A DNA stretch of 64,000 nucleotides from Taklimakanibacter sp050246735 (GTDB lineage: Bacteria > Pseudomonadota > Alphaproteobacteria > Rhizobiales > Aestuariivirgaceae): NCBI GenBank assembly GCA_050246735.1, contig JBFWVM010000021.1, positions 1 to 64,000 on the forward strand, in the 5' to 3' direction. Position 1 is the first letter of the stretch, and the number at the start of each line of letters is the position of its first letter. Positions 52,599 to 63,430 of the stretch are shown here, in pieces. Below the pieces are notes generated by a model that saw only the letters and a list, made by a program, of their open reading frames with translations, was not told where the DNA came from and did not search any database. Made by a program: the position numbers and the translations under genes.

Positions 52599-53819
52599 CT
52601 AGCCCTTGGGCGTGGCGAGCGGGAGTAACAAGGTTGTCGTGAAGCCGGGCATGGGCGGCGTCATCCAGCGTCGCGCCCGCCCCCGGCCATAGGATTGCGC
52701 CTTGCCGGCGGCGGCGAGGGAGTCGAGCGCCCGCTGCACGCTGCGCTGGCTCGAGCCGAGCGCCAGCGCCAGCGCCGAGCTGGCCCAGGCTTCTCCATCG
52801 GCCAGCAAAGCCAGCACCGCCGCATGCTGCTCCTCGACGGGACGCGCCAGCAGGACCACTTGCGGAGCGCGGCGCGGCGCCAGAGCAAAGCCGCGCTTCG
52901 TCGCGCTCACCGTGGCGATCTTGCCCAGCATCATGCGCAGGCGCCCGATCTCGACCCTGAGCCTCGCACGATGCGATTCATCGGCATGTTTCGCGCCGAA
53001 AGCGCGCCGCAGCAATTCGTCGCGCGCCACATCCGCAGGCCACGCCTCGCCGAGCGCGCGGGCGAGGGCGAAGAGGACGGGGCGGCGGGCGAGCCGGACC
53101 GCATCCTGCGCATCGCGCACGACGTGGCGGCAGGCATCGACGACGAGCGCGTCCGATCGGAGCAGCTCTTCGACGTCGGCAAGCAGGAGCGGGCGTTCCT
53201 CGCCTCCTGCGACGAGGCGCGCGGCGGGCGTCGTCAGGGTGCGGGCGGCGCTCTCGACTTCGGCGATCAGCGCCGGGATGCGCGCCTGTCGTGCGGCGCT
53301 GTCCGCCCGGACGAGTGCCTCGCCTGCGGCCTTCGTCTCGATGCGCCGCAGGGCGATGCCGGCGCCCGCGAGTTCGTGGACGGCGCGCAGGGCAGGCGGC
53401 AGCGATGCGGGGTCCAGTCCGGCAAGCCGGCGCTCGGCCTCGTCGAGCCTGCCGATCAGCAAAAGGCGGCGGATCTCGAGATAGCGTGCATGGGCGCCGT
53501 TCGCCCGGTCGCCATGGTTCTCGAGGGTGGCGCGCGCCTGGTCGAGCGCCTTCCCGGGCCAGGAAAGATCGCGCGCGGCGAATGCGACTTCGGCCTCGGC
53601 GACGACGCAGCGGGCCCTGGCCATGGGCTCTTTCGGACCGAAGGCGCGGGCGGCGCGCCTGAGCAGCACCTTGGCGCGGTCGAGATCGCCGAGCTGCGCC
53701 ATGGCGATGCCGCGCAGCGCCAGCGCAGGTGCGTCCTCGCGCAGCGCGACCCGCTTCAACGCGCCGAGCGCATCGCCTTGCGCCAGCGCCAGCGCCGCGG
53801 CCGTGATCAGCGAGTCCAT
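52599..53819 (-). CDS. TPR-like/winged-helix transcriptional regulator
   Basis: The 406-residue protein has an alanine-rich, TPR-like helical N-terminal half (ALKRVALREDAPALALRGIAMAQLGDLDRAKVLLRRAARAFG...). A winged-helix region at about 255-305 (ARDELLRRAFGAKHADESHRARLRVEIGRLRMMLGKIATVSATKRGFAL) is of the OmpR/SARP DNA-binding type. A second HTH (SSALALALGSSQRSVQRALDSLAAAGKAQSYGRGRARRW) ends it. A two-HTH regulator preceding a propeller protein is a recurring pair in related genomes as I recall; the ligand is unknown. ATG 53819. Confidence 0.7.
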   Translation of the reverse strand: MDSLITAAALALAQGDALGALKRVALREDAPALALRGIAMAQLGDLDRAKVLLRRAARAFGPKEPMARARCVVAEAEVAFAARDLSWPGKALDQARATLENHGDRANGAHARYLEIRRLLLIGRLDEAERRLAGLDPASLPPALRAVHELAGAGIALRRIETKAAGEALVRADSAARQARIPALIAEVESAARTLTTPAARLVAGGEERPLLLADVEELLRSDALVVDACRHVVRDAQDAVRLARRPVLFALARALGEAWPADVARDELLRRAFGAKHADESHRARLRVEIGRLRMMLGKIATVSATKRGFALAPRRAPQVVLLARPVEEQHAAVLALLADGEAWASSALALALGSSQRSVQRALDSLAAAGKAQSYGRGRARRWMTPPMPGFTTTLLLPLATPKG

Positions 53820-53981
53820 CCAGAAATCCCGCCAGACTTGTAACTCCCGGAGGTTCGATAGCCGCGACTATCCTTCATGGCAACCCGGCCGGAGAAGGAG
53901 ACAACCGCCATGAACGATCCGAGCTCGCATGACGCGTTCCTGTCGGGACGACCTGCACATCTCCAACCGAGGAGGCCGAGC

Positions 53982-54914
53982 ATGCGCCTGTTGCTCTCGC
54001 TCGCATTCATCCTGCTTGCTGCGCTGGCAAGCGTCGTACCTGCCGCTGCGGAGAGCCGCACCGGTTCCAGGCTTGGAAAGGGCTTCGTCTCGGCGACGGC
54101 CATCGTCAGCGGAGCAAAACTTCACTATGTCCGCGGCGGAGAGGGGCCGGCGCTTATCCTGGTCCACGGATTTCCGCAGGACTGGCATGAGTTTCGGGCG
54201 GTCATGCCGCGGCTCGCGAAGCGTTTCACCGTCATCGCCGTCGACCTCCGCGGCATCGGCCGCTCCGTCGCCACCTCAGGCGGCTTCTCGGCGGCCACCA
54301 TGGCCGGGGATATTCATGATCTCATATCGAAGCTCAGGCTCGATCGAGTTTTTCTGGTGGGCCACGACATCGGCGGGATCGTCGCCTATGCCTATCTGCG
54401 GAAATATCCCGGCACGCTGCGCGGGGCGATGATCCTCGACGTGCCGCTTCCCGGCATTGACGGCTGGACCGAGGTGATGGATTCTCCGATGGCCTGGCAT
54501 GCGCATTTCATGCAGGTCCCGGGCCTTGCGGAGAAGCTCGTGGCCGGGCGCACCGCGGATTTTCTCGGTTACTTCTTCGCCATGGGGCGGTTCGCCCCGG
54601 AAGAAATCGCAAACTACGTGAAGGCCTACGAAGCGCCGGCGCAGCTTCGCGCCGCCTTCGGCATGTACAGGGCCTTTCCGGCCGCCGAGAAATCCAACGC
54701 CGGGGAGCGCGGACGCAATGACGTGCCGCTCGTCTTCGCGGCCGGCGGCGAATCTCCCTTTGCCAAGCTTGCGCCGAAAATTGCACAAGGCCTGCGCATG
54801 GCCGGAATGACGCATGTCGAGACGGAACTGATCCCGGGCGCCGGGCACTACATCTTCACCGACCGGCCGCGGGCCGCCGCCGAGCTCATCGAGCGACATG
54901 GATTGCGGCGCTGA
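53982..54914 (+). CDS. Exported alpha/beta hydrolase, epoxide-hydrolase-like
   Basis: The ~310-residue protein has a signal peptide (MRLLLSLAFILLAALASVVPAAA). The alpha/beta fold follows: LILVHGFPQDWHEFRAVMPRLAKRFTVIAVDLRGIGRS (oxyanion HGFPQ), VGHDIGGIVAYAYLRKYP (nucleophile D in G-H-D-I-G-G), and the C-terminal GAGHYIFTDRP histidine. An aspartate nucleophile marks the epoxide hydrolase/haloalkane dehalogenase class. ATG 53982 has GAGGAGG at good spacing and starts the signal; an in-frame ATG 53910 also has an SD. Confidence 0.88.
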   Translation: MRLLLSLAFILLAALASVVPAAAESRTGSRLGKGFVSATAIVSGAKLHYVRGGEGPALILVHGFPQDWHEFRAVMPRLAKRFTVIAVDLRGIGRSVATSGGFSAATMAGDIHDLISKLRLDRVFLVGHDIGGIVAYAYLRKYPGTLRGAMILDVPLPGIDGWTEVMDSPMAWHAHFMQVPGLAEKLVAGRTADFLGYFFAMGRFAPEEIANYVKAYEAPAQLRAAFGMYRAFPAAEKSNAGERGRNDVPLVFAAGGESPFAKLAPKIAQGLRMAGMTHVETELIPGAGHYIFTDRPRAAAELIERHGLRR

Positions 54915-54946
54915 CGCGACGGGAAGAAATCAGAAAGGAAAAGCAA

Positions 54947-55363
54947 ATGAACGAAGCTTATTGCGGCGGGTGCGCCTGTGGGGCGGTCCGGTATGAGATC
55001 ACCGGCGAGCCGGTATTCTCGAATGACTGCCAATGCCTGACCTGCCAGAAGAAAAGCGGCACCGGCCACTGCTCCTATCTCACATTCCCGAGCAAGGAGA
55101 ATGTTAAGGTCACCGGCAAGGCGGCGCTCTGGGAGGTCGCGGGCGACAGTGGCAATCTGAAGACTCACGCCTTCTGTCCGGCCTGCGGTTCGCCCGTCTA
55201 TCTGACTTTCGCGGCCATGCCCGATATTTTCACCGTGCACGCGGCGAGCCTGGATGATCCCGGCCGCTACCAGCCGCAGGCGGTGACCTATGCGATACGA
55301 GGTCATGCCTGGGACAATCTCGACCCGGCCGTCGCCAGATTCGAGAGGATGCCGCCGATGTGA
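54947..55363 (+). CDS. GFA/CENP-V family zinc protein
   Basis: The 138-residue protein carries the glutathione-dependent formaldehyde-activating (GFA) motif set: GGCACGAVRYE, NDCQCLTCQKKSG and FCPACGSPVY, which supply the cysteine ligands of two zincs. GFA proteins bind S-hydroxymethylglutathione or similar thiol adducts; many are not true formaldehyde enzymes. ATG 54947 is preceded by AGAAAGGAA. It lies 32 bases after the hydrolase and may share its transcript. Confidence 0.9.
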   Translation: MNEAYCGGCACGAVRYEITGEPVFSNDCQCLTCQKKSGTGHCSYLTFPSKENVKVTGKAALWEVAGDSGNLKTHAFCPACGSPVYLTFAAMPDIFTVHAASLDDPGRYQPQAVTYAIRGHAWDNLDPAVARFERMPPM

Positions 55364-55408
55364 GACGCCGGGCGAGACGATCGGGCGCTGCCCCGGCGGT
55401 GGCATGAT

Positions 55409-56305
55409 CTAGTCGCGGCGATTGCCGAACTCGCGCACCAGCCAGTCGATGAACACGCGCACGCGCGGCGACAATTGGCGGCTATGCGGATAGAGCAGCG
55501 AGACCGGCGTCGGCGTCGGCGGGAAGGGGGCCAGCGCCTCGACCAGCGCGCCGGTGCGCAGGGCCTCTTCGGCGTGATAGCGCGGAATCTGGATGAGGCC
55601 GAGACCGAGCTTCGCCGCGGCGATGAAGCTCTCGGCGGCGCTGACGCTCACCGACGCCGGCAAGGCGATATTGCGAACCTCGCCGCCGATGACGAATTCG
55701 AGCGGCAGGAGGCTGCCGGTGGCGGTCGAGCGGAAGCCGACCATGCGATGGCCGGCGGCGAGCTCGTCCGGGTGCCGCGGCATGCCGTGCTTTTCCATGT
55801 AAGAGGGTGAGGCGAGTGTGACCTCGGCGAGGAGCGCGACGCGGCGGGCGATCATGCCGCTGTCCTGCGGGATGCCGACCCGCAGCACGCAGTCGATCCC
55901 CTCGCGGATGAGATCGACCAGCCGGTCGCCCTCGCTCATATGGAATTCGATATCGGGATAAGTCTCGAGGAAGCGCGGCAGGCCCGGCAGGACGAAATGC
56001 CGGGCGAGCGTCCCGTGCACGTCGACGCGCAGCGGGCCCTTCGGCTTGGCCCCGGCGAAAGCGCTCTCGGCGTCTTCGATATCGGCCAGAATGGCGATGC
56101 AGCGCTGATAATAGGCCTCCCCGTCCAGGGTCGGGCTGACCTGGCGCGTGGTGCGCTGGATGAGACGCACGCCGAGGCGCTTTTCGACCTGCTGCACGGC
56201 GTCGGTCACGGTCGAGCGCGGCAGGCCCAGATCCTCGGCCGCCGCCGTGAAGCTTCGTCTTTCCACGACGCGGGTGAAGACCCGCATGGCATCGAATCTG
56301 TCCAT
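55409..56305 (-). CDS. LysR-family transcriptional regulator
   Basis: The 298-residue protein has the LysR winged HTH at the N-terminus (MDRFDAMRVFTRVVERRSFTAAAEDLGLPRSTVTDAVQQVEKRLGVRLIQRTTRQVSPTLDGEAYY). A periplasmic-binding-like effector domain follows (GPLRVDVHGTLARHFVLPGLPRFLETYPDIEFHMSEGDRLVDL). ATG 56305 is used; a GTG just before it is in frame. It diverges from the SDR pair, which it probably regulates through the dyad in between. Confidence 0.9.
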   Translation of the reverse strand: MDRFDAMRVFTRVVERRSFTAAAEDLGLPRSTVTDAVQQVEKRLGVRLIQRTTRQVSPTLDGEAYYQRCIAILADIEDAESAFAGAKPKGPLRVDVHGTLARHFVLPGLPRFLETYPDIEFHMSEGDRLVDLIREGIDCVLRVGIPQDSGMIARRVALLAEVTLASPSYMEKHGMPRHPDELAAGHRMVGFRSTATGSLLPLEFVIGGEVRNIALPASVSVSAAESFIAAAKLGLGLIQIPRYHAEEALRTGALVEALAPFPPTPTPVSLLYPHSRQLSPRVRVFIDWLVREFGNRRD

Positions 56306-56323
56306 CACATTATTCGAGAATAT

Positions 56324-56357
56324 CGGATAGTGATGTCAGATAATGACCGATTATCCG
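56324..56357. promoter_or_regulatory. Dyad between LysR and SDR genes
   Basis: CGGATA (56324-56329) and TATCCG (56352-56357) form an inverted repeat with a 22-base spacer. An ATTC-GA-GAAT palindrome lies just to its left (about 56312-56321). The spacing, with half-sites on either side of an AT-rich core (ATAATGACCGATTATCC), is compatible with a LysR recognition/activation site. Confidence 0.5.
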
Positions 56358-56413
56358 GATCGTGAAAAGGACCATCTTCTCCGCATCGAGACCAGCAATC
56401 AGGAGAATGACAG

Positions 56414-57154
56414 ATGTCCAATGCCACCCCGAAAGTCGCCATCGTCACCGGCTCGTCACGCGGTATCGGCGCCGCGATCGTGGAACGCCTGGCGCGTGAC
56501 GGTTTCACGGTCATCGTCAACTATGCCGGCAAGGCGACGGAGGCCGAAGCTCTGGCGGCCCGGATCGAAGCCGCCGGCGGCCGGGCGCTGACGCACAGGG
56601 CCGATGTCGGCGATCCGCTCCAGGTCGCGCGCATGTTCGAGGCGGCGGAAGCCGCCTTCGGCGGCGTCGATGTTCTCGTCAACAATGCCGGCATCATGCG
56701 TCTCGCCGCGCTCGCCGAGAGCGACGATGCGCTTGTCGACAGCCAGATCGCCGTCAACCTGAAGGGCGTCGTCAACACGCTGCGCGAGGCGGCGCGACGG
56801 CTGCGCGACGGCGGCCGGATCATCAACCTGTCTTCGAGCGTCGTCGGCCTGGCCCTGCCGTCCTACGCCGTCTATGCCGCGACCAAAGCCGGGGTGGAAG
56901 CCATGACGCATGTGCTGGCGAAGGAGATGCGCGGCCGCGGCATCACCGTCAATGCGGTGGCGCCGGGACCGACCGCGACGGCGCTTTTCCTCGACGGCAA
57001 GCCGCAGGAGGCCATCGATCGCCTGGCGAGGATGGCGCCGCTCGAGCGGCTCGGCCGGCCGGACGACATCGCCGGCGCGGTCGCCTTCCTCGCCGGACCC
57101 GACGGCGCCTGGGTCAACGGCCAGGTGCTGCGCGTCAACGGCGGCATCATCTGA
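56414..57154 (+). CDS. SDR-family oxidoreductase (FabG-like)
   Basis: The 246-residue short-chain dehydrogenase has GSSRGIGAAI (cofactor), D in HRADVGDPL, and NNAGIMR. The catalytic S lies in INLSSSVVGLALPSYAVYAATKAG, with YAATK as YxxxK, and the C-terminus is VNGQVLRVNGGII. NYAGKATEAEAL after strand 2 suggests NADP preference. It is the first gene of a two-SDR operon divergent from LysR. Confidence 0.88.
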   Translation: MSNATPKVAIVTGSSRGIGAAIVERLARDGFTVIVNYAGKATEAEALAARIEAAGGRALTHRADVGDPLQVARMFEAAEAAFGGVDVLVNNAGIMRLAALAESDDALVDSQIAVNLKGVVNTLREAARRLRDGGRIINLSSSVVGLALPSYAVYAATKAGVEAMTHVLAKEMRGRGITVNAVAPGPTATALFLDGKPQEAIDRLARMAPLERLGRPDDIAGAVAFLAGPDGAWVNGQVLRVNGGII

Positions 57155-57192
57155 GCCACCAAACGAAGTCTTTGCAAGGAAAGGACAGTGTC

Positions 57193-58095
57193 ATGAGCCG
57201 GAAGATCATCCTTATCACCGGTGCGTCGAGCGGCTTCGGCCGCCTCACGGCGGAAGCGCTCGCCAGGGCAGGCCACTGTGTCTATGCCTCGATGCGCGAC
57301 ATCAGGGGGCGCAACGCGGTCCATGCCGCGGCGATGGCGGAATTCTCCAGGGAGAATGGCGTCGATCTGCGCAGCGTCGGGCTCGACGTCCAGTCCCAGG
57401 AGTCCGTCGACAAGGCGGTGGCGCATGTGACCGCCGAAAGCGGCCGCATCGACGTGCTGATGCATAATGCCGGCCATATGGCGTTCGGCCCGGCGGAAGC
57501 CTTCACGCCCGAGCAGTATGGCGAGCTCTATGACATCAATGTGCTGAGCACGCAGCGCGTGAACCGCGCGGTGCTGCCGCATATGCGCCGCCGCAGGCAG
57601 GGTCTGCTGCTCTGGGTGTCGAGCTCGAGCTCGGCCGGCGGCACGCCGCCCTATCTGGCGCCCTATTTCGCCGCCAAGGCGGCGATGGATGCGATCGCCG
57701 TGCAATATGCCCGCGAGCTGGCGCGCTGGGGGATCGAGACCTCGATCATCGTGCCGGGCGCCTTCACCAGCGGCACCAATCACTTCGCGCATTCCGGCAA
57801 GCCCGCCGACCATGCTCGCCTTGCGGAATATGAGGCGGGGCCCTATGCGGGCTTCGGCGCGGAGGTGCAGAAGGCCTTCGCCGCCATCGTGCCGCCCGAT
57901 GCCGATGCGGCGCTGGTCGCGGATGCCATTGTCGATGTCGTCGCCGCGCCTTTCGGCAGGCGGCCCTTCCGGGTCCATATCGATCCGGCCCGGGATGGCG
58001 CCGATGTCGGCTTCGCCGTGCTCGACCGGGTGCGCGCCGAGATGCTGCATCGCGTCGGACTTTCGGATCTGCTGAAGCCGAGGGTGCTTGCCTGA
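57193..58095 (+). CDS. SDR-family oxidoreductase, long C-terminus
   Basis: The 300-residue protein has GASSGFGRLTAEAL, HNAGHMAFGP, WVSSSSSAGGTPPYLAPYFAAKAAMDAIAVQYARELARWGIETSIIVPGAF, with S and YFAAK as catalytic residues. The C-terminus (FGRRPFRVHIDPARDGADVGFAVLDRVRAEMLHRVGL) extends beyond the classical SDR, as in subgroups that act on bulky substrates. ATG 57193 follows AAGGAAAGGA. It lies 38 bases after the first SDR in the LysR-controlled unit. Confidence 0.85.
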   Translation: MSRKIILITGASSGFGRLTAEALARAGHCVYASMRDIRGRNAVHAAAMAEFSRENGVDLRSVGLDVQSQESVDKAVAHVTAESGRIDVLMHNAGHMAFGPAEAFTPEQYGELYDINVLSTQRVNRAVLPHMRRRRQGLLLWVSSSSSAGGTPPYLAPYFAAKAAMDAIAVQYARELARWGIETSIIVPGAFTSGTNHFAHSGKPADHARLAEYEAGPYAGFGAEVQKAFAAIVPPDADAALVADAIVDVVAAPFGRRPFRVHIDPARDGADVGFAVLDRVRAEMLHRVGLSDLLKPRVLA

Positions 58096-58167
58096 AGCCG
58101 CATGTCGGCGCAGGCATCCGATACGATCGATTGATTCCATGATGCCGGGGCGGGAGGTGATGAAAAT

Positions 58168-58196
58168 CATACTCCCCCACCATACATAAGGGTATG
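58168..58196. promoter_or_regulatory. CATAC half-site cluster upstream of hsp20
   Basis: CATAC at 58168-58172 and 58181-58185 is followed by GTATG at 58192-58196 (CATAC-ATAAGG-GTATG dyad), about 55-80 bases before the hsp20 start. It may be the operator of the Hsp20-Lon operon. No convincing sigma-32 promoter or ROSE-type thermometer motif is seen. Confidence 0.4.
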
Positions 58197-58249
58197 TTGC
58201 GAAATCGAATGGACACAGGCTATTTTTCCGTGACGACAAAGAGGCACGC

Positions 58250-58642
58250 ATGAGCACCGATCCGCGCCGCGTGATGTGGAACGAGGCCCTGGCGATGATC
58301 GCCCGGGCCGAGCAGTTGCAGCGGCGATTCTTCGAACCGGCGGGGCAGGCGACCTGCTGGGAGCCGCCCGTCGATGTCTTCGAGACCGCGGGTGAGTTCC
58401 TGATCATCGCGGCCCTTCCCGGCGTCGCGGCGGACGATCTGAGCGTGTCGATAGAGGGCGGGATCCTGCGCGTGGCAGGCCTGCGCCGCCTCCCCGTCAC
58501 CGCCCGGGCGGCGTCCGTCCACCGTCTCGAAATCCCCTATGGCCGTTTCGAGCGCAGCATCCGCCTGCCGGCCGAGCTCCTGACGCTCGATGAGTCGAAG
58601 CTGGTGGACGGCTGTCTCGTCATCCGCCTCGGCAAAGCGTGA
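58250..58642 (+). CDS. Hsp20/alpha-crystallin small heat shock protein
   Basis: The 130-residue protein has an N-terminal helix (WNEALAMIARAEQLQRRFF). The alpha-crystallin domain follows: WEPPVDVFETAGEFLIIAALPGVAADDLSVSIEGGILRVAGLRR, then YGRFERSIRLPAELL, ending DGCLVIRLGK. It acts as an ATP-independent holdase. The stop (TGA 58640-58642) lies 12 bases from the lon start, so the two form an operon that couples a holdase to a protease. Confidence 0.9.
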   Translation: MSTDPRRVMWNEALAMIARAEQLQRRFFEPAGQATCWEPPVDVFETAGEFLIIAALPGVAADDLSVSIEGGILRVAGLRRLPVTARAASVHRLEIPYGRFERSIRLPAELLTLDESKLVDGCLVIRLGKA

Positions 58643-58653
58643 AAGAGGTCGTC

Positions 58654-61065
<2,412 letters not shown>

Positions 61066-61080
61066 TTGCGCGGACCGGCG

Positions 61081-61170
61081 CTACAGCAAGTAGGAGTAAA
61101 CCAGCCCTGCGATCAGGGCGAGGCTGATCAATGCCTGGATGTTGGCAACGTGTTTGAGCCAGCCGGTGGC
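61081..61170 (-). pseudogene. C-terminal tail of a lost membrane protein
   Basis: On the minus strand a short frame ending at TAG 61081-61083 reads RYGFGSLEATGWLKHVANIQ, then ALISLALIAGLVYSYLL. One amphipathic segment is followed by one membrane helix. It resembles the end of small ion-channel-like proteins, where a G-x-G-x filter is followed by the last helix, but this is a weak match. A stop closes the frame just upstream, so only the tail remains. Confidence 0.35.
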
Positions 61171-61263
61171 CTCCAGGGATCCGAAGCCGTATCGCGGTCA
61201 TGCGGCAAAGCATATGGCCAGGATGAAGCGGCAAATGGAATTCGCGGCATCGGCTCTTGATAT

Positions 61264-61282
61264 GTACGCCGAATTGGCGTAC
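61264..61282. promoter_or_regulatory. TacAT operator palindrome
   Basis: GTACGCC (61264-61270) and GGCGTAC (61276-61282) form a perfect inverted repeat around GAATT, 32 bases before the antitoxin start, beside an AT-rich patch (TTATTCAAAAG) that may hold the -10. It is the expected binding site for the ribbon-helix-helix antitoxin-toxin complex. Confidence 0.75.
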
Positions 61283-61314
61283 TTATTCAAAAGTAAGGAT
61301 GTTAGGAGCGGCAG

Positions 61315-61599
61315 ATGAGCCAAACTGCTGAAGTGAAACGAGACCGTATGCACCTGCGCTTGGACGCCAAGGCCAAGCGCACGCTTGAGCGGGCGGCAGC
61401 CTATGAGGAAACGAGCGTGAGCGATTTCGTGCTCGCAAACGCGGTCGCCGCGGCGGAGCGCGTGATCGACTCGCACGAGAAGATCACCCTGTCGGCGAAG
61501 GATTGGGAAGTCTTCTATGATGCGCTGATCAATCCGCCGGAACCGAACGAGAAGCTGAAGGAAGCCGCGCGCCGCTATCGCGAGCGCATCGGTGGATGA
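61315..61599 (+). CDS. tacA: DUF1778 (TacA-type) antitoxin
   Basis: The 94-residue protein has a ribbon-helix-helix N-terminus (RDRMHLRLDAKAKRTLERAAAYEETSVSDFVLANAVAAAERVI) and a C-terminal toxin-binding segment (LSAKDWEVFYDALINPPEPNEKLKEAARRY), as in TacA/DUF1778 antitoxins. It blocks the acetyltransferase toxin and represses the operon. The gene overlaps the toxin gene by 8 bases. The operator lies 32 bases upstream. Confidence 0.92.
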   Translation: MSQTAEVKRDRMHLRLDAKAKRTLERAAAYEETSVSDFVLANAVAAAERVIDSHEKITLSAKDWEVFYDALINPPEPNEKLKEAARRYRERIGG

Positions 61600-62101
61600 G
61601 GCTGCCCTGGTCATCGAACCGCTCGGCTCGCACCATGACCGTGCGGCCTTCTCCTCAGGGGAACCGGCTCTTGATTCCTACCTCCAGCGGCAAGCGTCTC
61701 AGGATATCCGGCGGCGTGTGGCCCAGGTGTTCGTGGCACTCGGTGACGTGCCGGGGAAGATTGCCGGCTATTACAGCCTGAGCGCCGCAAGCTTCGAAAA
61801 AGACGAATTGCCGCCGGACTTGGCGAAACGGCTCCCCCATTATCCCGTACCGGCCGCGATTCTGGGGCGTCTCGCCGTCGATCGCGCATGCCAAGGGCAG
61901 GGCCTCGGTGAAACTCTGTTGCTGGATGCCATCCGGCGTGTCGTCCGGGCGAGCGCGACGCTTATGGTCTACGCCGTCATCGTGGACTCCAAGAACGATC
62001 GCGCGGTGGCGTTCTACGGGCGCTATGGCTTTCGTGCGTTTGCCAGCACACAACGCCGCCTCTTCCTGCCACTGGAAACTTTCGAGAAACTCGGGCTGTA
62101 G
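61592..62101 (+). CDS. tacT: GNAT-family (TacT-type) toxin
   Basis: The 169-residue protein has the TacT/AtaT pattern: FSSGEPALDSYLQRQASQDIRRRVAQVFVALGDVPGKIAGYYSLSAASF. The acetyl-CoA site follows in PAAILGRLAVDRACQGQGLGETLLLDAIRRV (Q-G-x-G), with the conserved tyrosine in VAFYGRYGFRAF. These toxins acetylate the amino acid on charged tRNA and stop translation. The start is GTG 61592, overlapping the antitoxin stop. Confidence 0.92.
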   Translation: MDEAALVIEPLGSHHDRAAFSSGEPALDSYLQRQASQDIRRRVAQVFVALGDVPGKIAGYYSLSAASFEKDELPPDLAKRLPHYPVPAAILGRLAVDRACQGQGLGETLLLDAIRRVVRASATLMVYAVIVDSKNDRAVAFYGRYGFRAFASTQRRLFLPLETFEKLGL

Positions 62102-62259
62102 CCGAATCTGACGGGCCTTCTACGGCCAATGCGAGCCGCCGCAACCAACCGCTGCGCCATGTCGACCGGACTGTGTTGTCAGACGCTGATCTGCGTGGGA
62201 AACTGGGCCGCCTTGCGCTGCAGGTTCGAAAATTCGTTCTCATCTGAAGGTCTTCTCCC

Positions 62260-62661
62260 GTGTCGGTCGACTGCATCAATCCCGAGGGACTCTCGACGCC
62301 CGAGACCTTCACCCATGTCGTGATGGCCAAAGGCAGCAAGATGATATTCATCGCCGGGCAGGTCGCGCAGGACGATGGCAAGCTTGTCGGCGGCGGCGAC
62401 ATAATTGCCCAATCGCGGCAGGTCTTCGCCAATATCGGCCGCTGCCTGAAGGCCGCCGGCGCCCGGCCGGACCAGGTCACGAAACTCACTATCTTCGTCG
62501 CCGGCTACAAGCGCGACTATCTCCTCCAGATCGAGGAAGGCCGCGTCTCCCTGTTCGGCGACCACAAGCCGACCGACACGCTGGTCGGTGTGGCTGCATT
62601 GTCGCATCCGGACTACATGCTGGAGGTCGACGCGATGGCCGTCATCGGCGAAGAACGCTAG
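62260..62661 (+). CDS. RidA family protein
   Basis: The 133-residue protein (FTHVVMAKGSKMIFIAGQVAQDDGKLVGGGDIIAQSRQVFANIGRCLKAAGARPDQVTKLTIFVAGYKRDYLLQIEEGRVSLFGDHKPTDTLVGVAALSHPDYMLEVDAMAVI) is a Rid/YjgF trimer-type protein. The usual RidA arginine in the G-x-x-R-x-A region is replaced by DTLVGVAALSHPDYMLEV, so it may not have full imine deaminase activity. GTG 62260 has GAAGG upstream. It is first in a Rid-SDR-SDR operon. Confidence 0.85.
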   Translation: MSVDCINPEGLSTPETFTHVVMAKGSKMIFIAGQVAQDDGKLVGGGDIIAQSRQVFANIGRCLKAAGARPDQVTKLTIFVAGYKRDYLLQIEEGRVSLFGDHKPTDTLVGVAALSHPDYMLEVDAMAVIGEER

Positions 62662-62665
62662 CATC

Positions 62666-63430
62666 ATGACCGTATCCTCTATCGCCGCGCTGGTGACCGG
62701 CGCCGGAAGCCCGGCCGGCATCGGCTTTGCGATCGCCGCGGCGCTCGGCCGGCAGGGCTGTCGGATCGTCGTGGCCTCGACGACTTCGCGCATCGAGGAG
62801 CGCGTGCGCGAATTGCGCGACGCCGGGGTCGATGCTTCGGGCTTCGTCGCCGATCTCACCGACGCACGGGCGGCTGAAACGCTGGTCGAAAGGGCCGGCG
62901 ATGTCGGTGTGCTGGTCAACAATGCCGGCCTGGCGAGCCTGGGCACGCTCGACAAGGCCGGACCTCTCGAGACCATCAGCGACGACACCTGGCATCTCAC
63001 CCTGAACCGCAACCTGACCACGGCATTCAACGTCACGCGCGCCGTCCTGCCGGGAATGAAGGCGCGGAAGTGGGGGCGCATCGTCAACATCTCTTCGACC
63101 ACCGGCACGGTCGCCGGCATCGCGAATGACAGCGTCTATGGGGCCGCCAAGGCCGGCATGCTCGGTCTGACCCGCGGCCTCAGCCTGGAGGTGGCGCGAT
63201 ATGGGATCACCGTCAATGCGGTGGCGCCCGGCTGGATCGCCACCGGATCGCAGACGCCGGCGGAGGCGGAAGCGGGACGCTCGACCCCGGTCGGCCGGTC
63301 CGGCACGCCGGCCGAGATCGCGAGCTGCGTCGCCTGGCTCGCCTCGGCGGGCGCGTCCTACATCACCGGGCAACTGGTCGTCGTCGACGGCGGCAATTCG
63401 ATCATCGAGGACAAGGGCAAGCATGGCTGA
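62666..63430 (+). CDS. SDR-family oxidoreductase
   Basis: The 254-residue protein has GAGSPAGIGFAIAAALGRQG (a variant cofactor loop with a two-residue insertion, G-A-G-S-P-A-G-I-G), NNAGLASLGTL, VNISSTTGTVAGIANDSVYGAAKAG (S and YGAAK) and ITGQLVVVDGGNSI at the end. ATG 62666 is four bases after the Rid gene; its end overlaps the next SDR start by eight bases. It probably oxidises a hydroxy group in one catabolic pathway with its neighbours. Confidence 0.87.
   Translation: MTVSSIAALVTGAGSPAGIGFAIAAALGRQGCRIVVASTTSRIEERVRELRDAGVDASGFVADLTDARAAETLVERAGDVGVLVNNAGLASLGTLDKAGPLETISDDTWHLTLNRNLTTAFNVTRAVLPGMKARKWGRIVNISSTTGTVAGIANDSVYGAAKAGMLGLTRGLSLEVARYGITVNAVAPGWIATGSQTPAEAEAGRSTPVGRSGTPAEIASCVAWLASAGASYITGQLVVVDGGNSIIEDKGKHG

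Noticed and set aside
58140..58249. ROSE-type RNA thermometer upstream of hsp20
   Set aside because: The SD region (AAGAGG) has no facing U-rich anti-SD segment of the ROSE type in the leader.
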